From Daphnia carinata (taxonomy: Eukaryota > Arthropoda > Branchiopoda > Diplostraca > Daphniidae), in the NCBI RefSeq assembly GCF_022539665.2, contig NC_081334.1, positions 744,001 through 808,000 of the forward strand: a DNA stretch of 64,000 bases. The letters are read 5' to 3'. Position numbers and translations under genes: made by a program. The notes beneath the pieces are model-generated. The model searched no databases. It was given only the letters and a program-made list of their open reading frames with translations, and was not told where the DNA came from. The stretch's first letter is position 1. Every line of letters begins with the position of its first letter. Below, in pieces: positions 25,537-37,436 of this stretch.

Positions 25537-26933
25537 TTATGCCATGCCCTTATTTTTTTCCATTTTACCTTATACGCATATGTTTATTTTTAATGTCAAC
25601 GACATTCAAAAGTGAAACGGAACTATCAAACGTTATAAACGCACGTGAAAACTGCACACAGAAAGCAATAATATAAATTTGCGTGCAGCCTAGTTCCTGA
25701 TGTCCATGGCTATGTCCTGTCGCTATGTGTGAGATTCGGTTTGAAAGGTTTATTCGGATCTGCGGTGTGGTAAGGAATACCTCTATGCAAAATACATTTC
25801 AATTGTTTCTCACATTTTGCTTTCCGCCCTTTTTCTATTTATTTATATTTTTAATGGTTGTTGGGCGTACTGCACTATTCCAAGGACATCGCAAAATAAC
25901 ATAGCAACGAGACAAGAATTGGCGTTCTAACGTTAAAGTATGAGATAATAATAACCAATTAAAGGTCAATCCCCACCATCGGTTGTGCTACAAGCCAAAG
26001 AATTAAAAAAAGTGCCGTGTGGCCTTGGCGTTAAAATAAATGTGCGTATACTATTACATAACTTGTTATTGTCTTTGGAATTTGAAGCCTATTGGTACCA
26101 ATACTTTTTCATTGAATAATGCCCCATTTTATTTGTTTGGGGGTTTTCCTAGCAGTGTTATTACATGGTTTTCCCCAGATTACATTCAGGATAGACTTTT
26201 ACTGTAGCCACATTTCCCTTCCACAGTTCTGCAATGGATGAAGACTGCTTTCCCCATTCAGGTCACGCAGGTATGGACCTGCCATACCACTACAGTTTGA
26301 ATCTATTCGAGCATTTTGCCTCTATGTCCATCAGACGCTATTTCACTAATGTTATCAAACACAAATTTGCCAGTATTTTTTGTTATGCGTTTAATCATTA
26401 AGGCGGAATGAACATCGCATTAAGATACTTTACAGCTGAATGACTTAGGTTGATGGTGAAGTTCGACACAAGAGGCCAAAAGACCTTGAGCTTGACAGCT
26501 TTCTCTTTCAAAAAAAAAAAAAAAAAACCTTGAGGACTGGAGAGGGAGAGGGGGGGGGGGCTGTGGGTTACCTGCTTGATGCGGTTTCGCCCTTTTGATT
26601 TGTCGGCTGCAAACAAACGACAATAGATATTTAGAAAAAAAAGCCAACTTTGGAAATGACTCATCATTTTCAGTTATTGGCACATCCTGCAAAAAATAAT
26701 GAAGTGCTTTTTAAAGCTAACCAGCCATACATACATACGTTGGTTTAGCTCCGTAAATGCGGTCACCTGTAATCAAAAAAAAGAAGAAGAAGGACTTTTG
26801 TACACTCACCTTGGGAAAATCCCGAAGTCACGTGACTAAAAGAAAACTCGTTCTCATTGGTTCAACGAGCCTTTAAGCGTTGCGTGCATCCAGTATACCG
26901 GGTATAGACAGAGCTGGAGGTGAACTCCGGTAG
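25537..26933. other. VSP 3' flank and upstream region of the protease homolog
   Basis: No gene recognised. Contains A and G runs at 26510-26562. A palindromic E-box (TCACGTGA, 26828-26835) lies about 100 bp upstream of the TATA box of the next gene and could be a regulatory site for it. Confidence 0.5.
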
Positions 26934-26940
26934 TATATAA
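26934..26940 (+). promoter_or_regulatory. TATA box of the clip-domain protease homolog
   Basis: TATATAA followed by ACGCGC. A short noncoding exon ends with the donor at 26995/26996 (GTAAGA), and the next acceptor is at 27075, 15 nt before the start codon. The TATA box lies about 60 nt upstream of that donor, so transcription probably starts near 26965. This is the clearest core promoter in the window. Confidence 0.7.
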
Positions 26941-27090
26941 ACGCGCAGAGCATCTGTTGATTCAAAAGCATTCTTCTGCAGTACAAAACAAAGAGGTAAG
27001 AAGACGTTTGCATAGCACATGGCTTAACATTCGAATTAATTATTTATTTATTCATCACTTTGTTGATATTGGTAGCTGCAAAAACACAGA

Positions 27091-29025
27091 ATGAATCTTC
27101 ACGTTGCGCTCCTCTGTGTTTTCTTGGCATCAACGGTGGTAGGCAAACCACAAATTTCTTTTGGGGAGGAAGAAGAAGAAGGACTTGTCAATCCAGAAGG
27201 ACCAGCAGCTTCACAGGGTGCAGATGTCGACGATGAATTAATTCAAACCCGATTGGGCCTTCTTGCTGGTTACCTTAGTAAGTTGCCTTGTTTTTATTTA
27301 AATCATTTTCAAATGCCTAATCAAAGGATTGTACATTTTTCAGACCTGGAACCCGTGCCCGGTGCAGTACCTCTAGGCGAACAAAAGAAAGATCCCAGTT
27401 TGAAACCGAATCCTTACGTTCCCGAAGCAGATGCGACGTCTGAAAAACAGGCCGGCCGGTGCTTGTGCGTCCCTGTAGGAAAGTGTGCGAGCCCAGTTCC
27501 GAGTGTTCCACTTCCACCACCAGGATCAGGACCTCTACCTCCTCCGCCCATTCCTGGACATAACTTACCACCATCTCCTGTTCCTCAAACTAACGCACCT
27601 GTCAATACGGACGGTGCCGGCCTAATCGACGTTCGCATCGTTAACAGGGTAAAGCAATACACTTTAATTTTTTTTCCTCATTAATGAGGCATTTCACGTA
27701 CGGTAATTTTGGTTGTGATTTGTAGCCTCCTGCAGGTGTCCGGTGTCAAAATAATTTCCAGTATTGTTGCGCCGGAAACAATGCGTTCCCCGTGGCACCA
27801 CCAGTTCCGGTCCAAGGAGGTTGCGGCCGACCAAACATCATCCCAACTCCAGGCTACAATTTAGACGATACCCAGGTATGGTTTTTTATTTTTTCTTGAA
27901 TTAAATCTATCGAAAACAAGCTAACAAAATGCTATTCTTTGATTTGATGAACTGACAGGCGAGATTCGGTGAATTCCCATGGTAAGACAATTGAATAGTT
28001 TACAAATTGATCAAATGATTGGCATTCATTTGTTAACTCAGGATGGTTGTCATTTTGGGCCCGACCAATAACTACGTTGGAGGTGGTGTGTTGGTCAGTC
28101 CTCGGCACGTTGTGACCGCTGCACACAAAGTGGCTAACTTCGGGTAGGTGCAAATCGATGAATTAGATGTCATCATCTTTGCCATATATATATATTTTTT
28201 TCCCTCAAATAGAAATGGAGTTGGTCTTAAAGTTCGATTGGGCGAATGGGACGCTAAAGCTAATGTTGAGCCTCTGAAATACGTTGAGCTGGGCGTCAGC
28301 CGAGTCAAGGTGAATCCGTTTTTCAACCGGGCGAATTTGCAGAACGACATCGCCGTGTTGACGTTAGAATCACCAGTAAACTTGGCTTCAACTCCTCACA
28401 TCAATCCCGTCTGCCCAGCAAATTTCCAAGCAAACTACGTCGGTCGAAGGTATAAATGGTTTACAATCAAGCCATTGTCATTTATTTTTAATTCCTAACT
28501 TTATGTATCGAACCCCAGATGTTTGGTTGCCGGATGGGGCAAAGACGCATTTGGTCCACCAGGTAAATTATTTGGAATTGATTCGATTAAAATTTACGGC
28601 ATCAGGAATTTTCAATTTTATTTTTTACTCAGGCAATTTCCAATATATTTTGAAGAAAGTTGATGTCCCAGTTCTTGATTCCAACGATTGCGAACAACGT
28701 CTCCGACGGACTCGTCTTGGACCGTTCTTCCAGCTGAGCCGCTCCAGTTTCGTATGTGCAGGAGGTGAAGCTGGCAAAGATGCATGCACGGTAAGAATGA
28801 GCTCGTTACATAATAACCAAGCCAGATTTTATTTTACTAATTTTTTTGTATAATATTACACGACTATAGGGAGACGGTGGCTCCCCGCTCGTTTGCGACG
28901 TGAACGGAAGGTTTGAATTGGTAGGACTTGTGGCTTGGGGAATCGGATGCGCCGAACAAAGCTTACCGGGTGTCTACGTTAATGTACGAAGCTACGCTGA
29001 TTGGTTGAATTCCGAGCTCGTGTAA
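27091..29025 (+). CDS. Clip-domain serine protease homolog, non-catalytic
   Basis: Nine coding exons give 453 aa: 27091-27277, 27344-27648, 27726-27875, 27959-27981, 28042-28143, 28213-28449, 28519-28562, 28633-28790, 28870-29025. Residues 1-18 are a signal peptide. A clip-type Cys pattern (CLCVPVGKC at 102-110, RC at 171, YCC at 177-179) is split by a Pro-rich insert of about 30 residues. A trypsin-like S1 domain follows: His250 (TAAHK) and Asp301 (NDIAVL) are kept, but the active-site motif reads GDGGSP at 403-408 instead of GDSGGP, so the catalytic Ser is Gly405. There is no IVGG activation site; the domain starts with ARFGEFPWMV. This is the pattern of arthropod CLIPA homologs (masquerade-like, prophenoloxidase-activating cofactors), secreted immune or adhesion proteins. 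The exact subfamily is not determined. Confidence 0.9.
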
Positions 29026-29279
29026 ACCTCTGACATCGACAGCCGTTCACCTATACTTGTTATTTTGTCTTCACAATTTCTACGTACCCTCGTGGTTGGT
29101 CCTGCTTATTTTCGCTGTATCTTTCTCTTGAAAATGGGATAATATAATGTTTCTTTTCAAAAAAGTGTAGTTGCCTTACGATATGACTCGATGGGCTGTT
29201 TCGCAGCCATTTTTTTTAAAGTCTCACGATAGCTACTACTAGAAAGCTCCATAACTAACGGGTAAACTAATATTTTATT
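29026..29279. other. 3' flank of the protease homolog
   Basis: Presumed 3' UTR and spacer. No canonical AATAAA is seen close after the stop codon. The repeat block starts just after it. Confidence 0.4.
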
Positions 29280-29943
29280 CGGCCTTCAAATTCGGCTATA
29301 GCAGGTTAGGTTTAATCGAATTCCACATCGAATATTTTAAACCCAATTTGTTTGAAAAAGTGGGGCTGAAAATTTAAGCCCGAGAAAAATAACCCGACAA
29401 GATAAGCCCGAATTTTCCGCCCATTTTTTTCTTAAATATTCCTGTTTTTATTCATAATCTATATATGAAATATAACCAGGATTACGAAAATATACGTGGT
29501 TTTCTCATAGGATTTGTAGTTTTCGAGTTATTCAAATTTTAAATTGTTACGGTATGTTAATGTTCCATCATTTTCTCTTTTACTGCTACTAGTACACTCT
29601 GACGGTAATTTCGCACCTAAATTCAAATATTCAAAGGCGATATCTCGAAAATCGAATGCTTTATATGTATCGAAAATTTTAAGCCCAATTTGTTTACGAA
29701 AAAAAATAGAGTTGAAAATTTAAGCCCGACAAAATAAGCCCGACTTTTCCGCCATTTTTCTCCCCTAGATATAGCTGTTTTTTTTTTCATAATTTAGATA
29801 TGAAATATGACGAGGATTATGAAAATATACGACATTTTTCATAGGATTTGTAGTTTTTGAGTTATTCAAATTTTAAATTGTTATGGTAATATTTATTTTT
29901 TTAATTTTTTGTTCGGTATCTAATTCGGCTATAGCAGGTTATA
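29280..29943 (+). repeat. Two diverged copies of a ~330-bp tandem repeat
   Basis: Copy A runs from about 29280 to 29675 and copy B from about 29676 to 29943. Shared landmarks are TTTAAGCCCAATTTGTTT, AAATTTAAGCCCGA, AAATAAGCCCGA, ATAGGATTTGTAGTTTT and GAGTTATTCAAATTTTAAAT. Both unit starts carry TTCGGCTATAGCAGGTTA (29286 and 29923). A third copy sits at 40911-41215 on the other side of the nested elements, so the elements were inserted inside this array. Confidence 0.85.
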
Positions 29944-30022
29944 TGGCAATCCATTTTACCCAAAAAAAAAAAAAATATCGCCCTTTTTCTGTTTCACTGC
30001 TATCGCCATCTACCGGTCAGTA
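29944..30022 (+). repeat. Left terminal inverted repeat, outer element
   Basis: Starts TGGCAATCCATTTTACCC, runs through an A-tract and ends near CCGGTCAG. Its reverse complement is at about 40835-40910. Preceded by TA. Confidence 0.8.
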
Positions 30023-30479
30023 GATAGTGACAGAAACCGAAACAAATGCCACCAAAAAGCAAAAAAATGCCAAAGGTGAGACATGCTGGAAAAGCTTGAT
30101 ACGAATGTGTAGGCGTAGTTTTGGAATTCCGAGGTGCTAGCCGGCTGTTTGGTAAAACTTCAGTTAAATTTGGTTTCAATTCAATATGTTTTACTTATTA
30201 TTTGTGCGATTACGCAAAGGATTGCGCCATCCAGGCAATGTGGATATTCTGCCATGTACATGATAAACCTAGGGTTCTTCGTCAACATGCAAGATGTTAC
30301 CCCCTGGTAATGCTTTTCCACTGAGTTTGTTTAGTTTTCTAGTTTTAATCGTCAATGTCGTATTAGCAAACTACTGTTGACAGAAAGGCTGATACATTGG
30401 GACAACAGTTATGGCAAGTGCGATGAATAAATCACCATAGATCAGTTGCCTTGCCTTCCCAATTGCAACAAAGATGAAT

Positions 30480-31222
30480 CATGGAGTCAAAAACATTAAA
30501 AGGTGGTACTATTTTAATTGATATATCTCAAAGTGCTGATATATGTGTAGAACGTGCTGGAATTCATGTCATCCTGGAGAGGACTAAAAAAAAAAAAAGA
30601 GCTGTATCCATGAAGCAGCTCATTAGTCATGTCCCAAACAAATGCCTGCGTAGGCCAGCAATCTTTCAATGGCTAACCAGCATTTAATGGTTTTGAAAAT
30701 CGCGGTTTGCACTCCCTAAGGCGACATTCCTAAATCCCACCTGTCAAAAAATTTGAATGCAACAATTTTTATTCTGAACTGATGCCTACCAAATTCTTTT
30801 TCCATAAAATGAGGTGATATGAGGTCATAATGGAGATTGTTGTCAAGACTGCTGAGACCAGGTACATTGTTTACCTTAACGTTTAGTGATCAAAACAACC
30901 AACTTTGTGACCTTTCGGTTTTTTATGGTGCATGGCACGTCCAATCGGAAAGCCCATGGAAGATCTATGTGGCCAACACGAAGGGTTCTTCGTAAAAACT
31001 TTCGTATTCAAGTTTTGGCTATGGTGATCATTTGCAACTGTATGGCATTTTAGAAGCTCCTGCCAGGAATCTACAGGAATGTGGCAGATGATGAATTTAT
31101 GTACCATGTAAGCTATATAAAAAAAAATGTTTTATCTTATCTATATTTTCTTAATTTAGATTAATAGCAATAGTGAACCTGCGAAGGCTTCTGGTTGGGA
31201 TGTGATGACGAAAAAGTTATAA
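30480..31222 (+). pseudogene. Degenerate element gene, left part of outer element
   Basis: Fragmentary frames read toward the centre of the element. The last part, a splice-like join from 31110 (donor GTAAGC) to about 31160, ends in INSNSEPAKASGW and a stop near 31220. A similar peptide, VNSNIGSEKILGWGKTLNKLY, ends the matching position of the inner element (about 37315-37372). Upstream there is an in-frame stop (near 31050), so this copy looks dead. Function unknown; it may be the 3' part of a transposition protein. Confidence 0.4.
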
Positions 31223-31294
31223 TAATGTGAAGTACGGAATTGAATTTCCATCCATGGGTCGCCTGTGTATTCCCGCGTATTACGGTATTAATTA

Positions 31295-31720
31295 TTTAAA
31301 AATTGAAGTGCATATCTGGGCTCCCTTCTTTTCTGTAGCCCCGTTTCCCCTTGACTCATAATAAGCCCGTAGGGGGTCATGCCCCTACCGTACGGATGTA
31401 TAAAAACAACATATACCGAGGTTTGGAGGGTTCTGACCGGAAAGGGGACGTGGAGGTCCTCATAGTTCGATGATGTGTTCACGGAGGGCTATGTCGCTAC
31501 CCACAAATCCGAATTAAAGGTTAATCGCTCCTGTAAAAATGTTCCATTTCTTCGGCTCTTCTTCCGGCTTCTCTTAGCCAAGCACCGGGTGTGTCAACCA
31601 AGGCAGTGTCTCCCCCCTGCCTTGGTTGGCGGCAACTTTTGAAAGGGTTGTTTTGCCTTTCGAAAGCTGCAAATTCTTCTGTTTGTGCAGAGTAATGTCA
31701 ATACATTTTTTTTTTTATTT
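31295..31720 (+). repeat. Conserved ~430-bp module, copy 1
   Basis: One of four copies in the nested elements (others 34392-34812, 37437-37872, 38690-39135). Landmarks are GAAGTGCATATCTGGGCTCC, GTAGGGGGTCATGCCCCTA, CCGAGGTTTGGAGGG, CTTCTTCCGGCTTCTCTTAG and the A/T-rich end. Contains short inverted repeats. Conserved between copies better than the flanking arm sequence of the outer element, which suggests a functional constraint on the element. Confidence 0.8.
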
Positions 31721-33753
31721 TCGTAATCACCTCTTGTGCAACACGCAAGATTGCCACCTTGTCTGACACGTGCAAGCATTTGGCGGATACGCATGTCGAA
31801 AAACAAGAACACCAAGAACCAAGATCGATACAGGTGGTTGATATAATTTATACAATTTATTTCTGTACAATAAGGCCCAGGCCTATCTCTTTGTGCAGCA
31901 GGGGTTTCTTGGGAGCTGTGCTGAATCGGATGGTTCCCGCCGATGCTGCTGCTACTGCTGACATTACAACCTCGATTGCACCAAGATGTCGAAGGATTCC
32001 TTCTTCCCAGATGATTGGAATCTATCGTAAATGCTGAAGCTCCCATTGTTTGCCTTAAGGGAAGCCTTATGAACCTTTGCTTAAAGTAAGGCGATCTGAA
32101 TGCAGTCGTAATACAGTACGTACATGAAGTTGTATCGCAAGTCAAATGTATGGCGAAAAATTTCGATCCTGTTTCAGTTTAAGCCGAAGAACAATAATGG
32201 AACTTTACTTTCTAGTCTTCTCCGACAGACAGTCGTGTTACAAATCTACACTACGTATTACTGGAGGAATAGCTAAGTTTTTGAAAAATAATAAAATAAA
32301 AAATGGGAAAAGTCGGGCTTATTTTGTTGGGCTTATTTTAAAAGCTGGCCGAACATAATTTCCAGCGGACGGCGCTGCAAGTTCACCAGCCTCTAGCGGC
32401 TGAAATCAAAACTATTTTTTTGACATGTGATTCTCATTGTTTACTTTGTTGTTACGTTGAAAGCGTGTATTTTAGTTTACTTCGTCGGAATAGCTTGTTG
32501 TTTTTACCTCCACCCCTATTATTGATGTGCAAATATTACGCTGCTTCGTTACCAACACAAAATGTAAGCTATTGGGCATAGAACAAGGTAATATTAACGT
32601 ACTTTTGGAAAACCAGGTCTCATGTTGTATCATTTTGGATAAAGCCATTGTTGCAAGCGTGGTATCATTCATTTCTCAATGCAACAAAATATTCACAGTC
32701 TTTAACAGAAGATTTTTTTTATTGAAATAACCATTCAAGAAATTCTAACAAGATGTGCTATTTGCTATCAATATTCCGCATTTTTTCTGGTCATAACCGT
32801 ATCTGTTCCACTATCACCTTAATTCTGATGGCTATCAAATTAAGGGGAAGGTTTTGAAACATTTGCTTCGATTATTATGTGTGTGGTAGTGCTGTGAAGT
32901 GGTATACAGGTCGTACCTGAAAACTGAACTTTAAGAAGTTTGAAAGGCCATATTATGCTCATTTACTGTAGTTTACGATTGAAACTATGCAGGTCTTGTG
33001 AACCTTGTAAAGGAGAACATAGTTCATTTTTTTAATTTTCGAAATTTTAACTTTCGGTATAACTTCCGGTTTTAAAATGCTTAATAACTCATTTTCTGTT
33101 GGTCTGAATGAAAAAAGAACCACGTTTCCGTAATCCTCGTGAAATTTGGGATTGAATCCATGTGTCAGTAGAAAATACCCGAAAATCGTCAAAAATCGCA
33201 AATTTCCCTGAACTATAGTTCAGGAAAAATCGCGATTTTGGCCAAATTGGACTTTTCGCCAAAAACAGATTAAAATAGGTCAGACACACCTTAAATTTCA
33301 CGAGAATCACGAAAATCATATTTGTTTTGTTGTGGGCCCAGTATTTCTGGAGATATAGGCTACTTCCGGTCACTTCCGGTATTTTTTTTCCAACTTGGCA
33401 AAAAGTAAAAAATGAACATTAATATGCGAAACATTTTAAGCATTTTGATCATAAATGAAAGGGGGTGGTGGCTTTTTTCGTGTTTGTTTTGCTATTTCAC
33501 TATTGGTTGATCGCGCGAGTTGCATATACTTATAACACTACTTCGTTAACAGAGACTACTAGCATTATGTATCACACTAATGGGAAGGTATACCTGATAA
33601 GTATAGATCATAGCATGAAGATATACCTCGTGCTATTATTATAACCTTATCATGCACGGCCATCTGATGTACAGTCAGGTTTAAAAATAAGCCCGACTTT
33701 TTCTTATTTTACGTTACGCTGTATCGTACTGGCACGTTACGGGTTACTGCGGA

Positions 33754-33828
33754 ATACTAATAGCTCTGAGGTAGAGCGTCTGACTACGGGAATCGAAAAT
33801 CAAGAGTTCGAATCACGTCTGGATCATC
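33754..33828 (+). other. tRNA-like sequence 1 (outer loop)
   Basis: A perfect D-stem GCTC/GAGC (33763-33777) with the A-box form TAGCTCTGAGGTAGAGC, then GCGTCTGACTACGG as in arginine tRNA (ACG) anticodon arms, then a B-box GTTCGAATC (33806-33814). The T-stem and acceptor stem do not pair well, so it is a degenerate copy and probably not a working tRNA. Confidence 0.6.
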
Positions 33829-34020
33829 TGTGCCAGAATTGAGTTACGGTTCCCCCTGTAGACAATATTTCTTTGTACAAAAAATGAATCACTCTATTGT
33901 ATTTATAGGTGACATTCCGAGACGGAAATATTAAATTGCATTGGGACGCACAACAATATTATTACATGTGCAAATAGGTTTCCTTCAAAAGACATGGAAA
34001 AATAGTTATCTAATTTACGA

Positions 34021-34090
34021 GACTTATGGCTCAATGGTTGAGCATCGGCGTCGCACGCCAGAAAATAAAGGTTCAATTCCCTAAATAGTC
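34021..34090 (+). other. tRNA-like sequence 2 (outer loop)
   Basis: Seventy nt that fold nearly as a cloverleaf: acceptor GACTTAT/AATAGTC pairs at 5 of 7 positions, D-stem GCTC/GAGC is perfect with GG in the loop, the anticodon loop GTCGCAC has T33 with a CGC triplet, and the B-box is GTTCAATTC. The T-stem has two mismatches. The best of the five tRNA-like sequences in this block; might still be transcribed by Pol III, but no T-run terminator follows closely. Confidence 0.55.
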
Positions 34091-34391
34091 AAAATGAAAT
34101 TAAATAAGTATACATAACTCAAAATGTCAAACAAAATGCATGTATACTATTCAATAACATATGCACTAAAAGTTATAGAATCTTCATGAAGTGAGGTTAA
34201 AGTGCATTGGTCCATAAACAATATATGACCATCGTATAACAACGTAATATTCGGTTATGATTTCGAACAGAAAAATTGAAAATATAACGTGTATGTCAAT
34301 GAAATGAAATTGCGACATAAATAGGGAAATGTTCACAATGGTGAAAAATGCAGAGCAATACTACAGCAGTAGAAAAGACAAGTTCTGTAAA

Positions 34392-34812
34392 TTTTTATTT
34401 TTTAAGAATTTGTATTGACAATACTCTGCACAATTTAATGACTTGCAACTTTGAAAGGGCAAAATAGCCGATTTCAAAGTTGCTGTCAACCAAGGTAGGG
34501 GGAGACACTACCTCAGTTGACTCACCGGGGAGATTACCCGGTGCGTGGCTAAGAGAAGCCGGAAGAAGAGCGAAGGTTTCGGACAAGCTTTTACGTGAGC
34601 GATTAACTGTTAATTCGGATTTTTGGGTAGCCCCATAGCCCTCCAATGATATCATCGGACCATGAGGACCCCCACGTCCCCTTTCCAGACAGCGCACTCA
34701 CAACCTTTGCTGCTGATCACACTAGGGGCATGACCCCCTACGGGCTTATTACAAATCAAAGGGAAACAGGGCCACAGAAAAGAAGGGAGCCCAGATATGC
34801 ACTTCAATTTAT
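34392..34812 (-). repeat. Conserved ~430-bp module, copy 2 (inverted)
   Basis: Reverse-complement copy of the module at 31295-31720, with the same landmarks in inverted order (GAAGCCGGAAGAAGAG, CCCACGTCCCCTTTCC, TAGGGGCATGACCCCCTA, AGATATGCACTTCAATT). Together they make the outer element partly palindromic. Confidence 0.8.
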
Positions 34813-35753
34813 ATAACTTTTAATACTTTGTTTTCGGGCCGCAGCAACGACTGAAGGTAATGGGCAGGAAGCATTTTTCAAAAATTCCTTCGGGCTTCCA
34901 ACCGTTATCATTATGAAATTTGGTTTGACTAGATACCTCTTTTGATTCAGTATGATTCTTAACCTATTTAAAGAAAACGAAACATGAATCAATTTTTAAA
35001 CGTTTGCCTATCAATATATATTCAATAAGGATCGGTGCAATCCTTCTTTACCTCTTGTTTTGGTGAACTACTGGTATTAATTGTATTCAGCTAATGGTTT
35101 GGCAGACATAGTGCTTGCTTGGATGGTAAGTTGACGGGCAGCGAAGAAACTAATCATTAAGCGACTACCAATTTTCTAATACCTATGCAAATTACACAAT
35201 AAACGGCATTTTAATTAGTTGTAATCATGGGTTTCCAGGCACAAAAAAAGAGACAGACTTATTGGATGAGACGGTTCAAAACGTTCAAACTTCTTTCAGG
35301 ACCCCTGCATCAGAATGACAGACTGAGGAGTTCGGAAGTCGCGAACTGAGATAGCCAATTTCAGTAATATCCTTGATCACTTTCATACTAGGCATGTAAT
35401 CTGAATTTGCTGTACAATGAAACAAAGCAGTGAAATAATTCTGTATAAAAAATTTACAAAATTGCATTTTGTTACACCTATTTGACTTTGGCTTGTCACA
35501 GGGCATGACAAGCAATACATCTTCGATATAAACTGAAGCAGTCTGATTCAAGAATGCTTCTGTTGTCTAAACACACTGCATAGTGACTGATGGAGCAGCA
35601 GAAAATAAGGATGTAGATTAACTGATTTTCCAGAAATAAGTACTTTTGATGTTTGGAATTCTGACTCAACTGTTTTTGCTGTTCACATTTTTCAAAATGT
35701 TGAGCATTTACTTAAGGCCACCATAGCACAGAATTTTTTCCAGTTTTGCAAAC

Positions 35754-35779
35754 ATATATATATATATATATATATATAT
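35754..35779 (+). repeat. (TA)n run at insertion site of inner element
   Basis: Thirteen TA units directly before the inner element's end. Because the element is flanked by TA, the run could be the target or a later expansion. Confidence 0.85.
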
Positions 35780-35984
35780 GGCAATCCGTTTTACATGAAA
35801 AAAAAAAAATGGCGGAAAAAAAAAAAAAATCGCACTTTTTTCTCTTTTTTCTACCCGTAGCCATCGGTAGCAGTCGGTTTCGTTATTACAGGCATGTAAG
35901 CAATTTGAGTTAATTGTATCCCATTAGCAGTTAATTGAGTAGCGTGGCTGGAGAACAACGCGTGGATGGAGGAACAATTGAAAA

Positions 35985-36740
35985 ATGGATAAGATAATAA
36001 AACAAAAAAATGGTAAGTATAAACATTATTATATTGGTTTTCAATTATTAATTATTGCTTATTAGATCAAATTATGAAGCTGCAGGCCCAGTTATTGGAA
36101 CAACACAAAATATTAGATAACAAAGCTAAGGATCGTAGGCCTAACACGTAATGATTCTATTTATTTGCTTTTATTCATTCGTGTTTTGTAGCTCAAATTT
36201 TGAGTCTTCAAGCTCAGCTAGGGGAAAAGAACAGATTGGAACGGAACAGTTTCCAAACAGTGAAGGAGGTTTTTCAAAACTCATCTGTAACTGAACGTGA
36301 GGATGAGTTGGCATTAGGCGAACACAGCCAGGTACCTAAAGTTTTCAAATAAGAATTCAAAATAAGTATAGAATTTTAAAAAACAGTTATTTATTGCTTA
36401 GTTATTCAGTCCACCACATGACAGTGTGTTAAAATTTAAATTCTGTTAGTGCTGCACTAAAGGAATCGTTAGTAATAAGCTGATGCAGTGAAGGAACTGA
36501 ACAATTGTGGGAACGTATTTGGGCCCAAAATGGGTGTGGTACAGAAACCCAGAAATGGCACGAGTTCAACATGAAACATGGATTAGGTACTTTTCGGTTT
36601 TTTGTCTATCGAAAAAGTATTTTTAATGCTATTATTTTGCATTCACAGATTTTAACGGGGGATCAAATCAAGTCTGGAAGTGTTACAGAATGGAAGAGTG
36701 AGCCTACAGATGAAAAAACAATGAGAGTGCATTACCGTAA
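35985..36740 (+). pseudogene. Left-arm copy of element gene, frameshifted
   Basis: Counterpart of the gene at 39822-40572. Exons 35985-36012, 36066-36134 and 36192-36331 stay open and encode a coiled-coil-like stretch (KLQAQLLEQHK; SLQAQLGEKNRLERN). The fourth exon, from 36402, carries one extra nucleotide (AAAATTT where the right copy has AAATTT), which leads to an early stop. Splice sites are kept in both copies. It reads toward the element centre. Confidence 0.65.
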
Positions 36741-37436
36741 GGTGTGAGGTAAATTAATAGAGTAATGCAAATTGCCTAATGAGAAGTACCATCTTGTGTT
36801 AATGAATCCAGTACAACAGCAATCCTTTATAGTTCTGTCACAGCTAGAAGCCTCAAATAATTCTGCTTCTCTGTCTAAAGAACAACTTGTCCTTTACGTT
36901 CAGAGTGTTGGGGAAACTGGGTACTTAAATGGCCCTAAAGATGTTTTAATTTTGCTGCTATTGCAGAGATGAACATCATACATGGACTCTTTAGGTATGA
37001 AAGGATTTTTCTTCAAATAATTTTGAATTTATGACGAAGAATTTCTCCTCCTTTTTGCCAACCAGGTCTTATCTACCAAAAAAATTTTATCCAATAGGAA
37101 AGGATTTTCATGTACTGGGAACACAACTATCAACAATGCAACATTCTACAGGTGCTAGTTTATCAATCAAGAGCCTTATACAATGAAGTAATCTGCAATT
37201 TGAATGTCCTTTCCCAAGCTTCCACCAGAAGTTGAATCTATGAGTCATGTAAGTTCCATGATCAACAATTGATGTGTTTAACGGTGTTGTTTTTCTTTTC
37301 TCAATATAGGTTAATAGTAACATTGGATCTGAAAAGATTCTTGGTTGGGGCAAGACACTGAATAAATTGTATTGATTGGATGGATGACATGACATTGCTA
37401 TACTTAATTCGGATTCCCCAGACGGTATTTGATATT

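Noticed and set aside
31594-32145. 183-codon minus-strand frame in the outer element
   Set aside because: Runs through the noncoding-looking module and has no match to a known transposase; kept only as part of the mobile element.
34804-35551. Two minus-strand frames (62 and 88 codons) in the right part of the outer element
   Set aside because: Could be fragments of an element protein, but no domain is visible and the borders are unclear.
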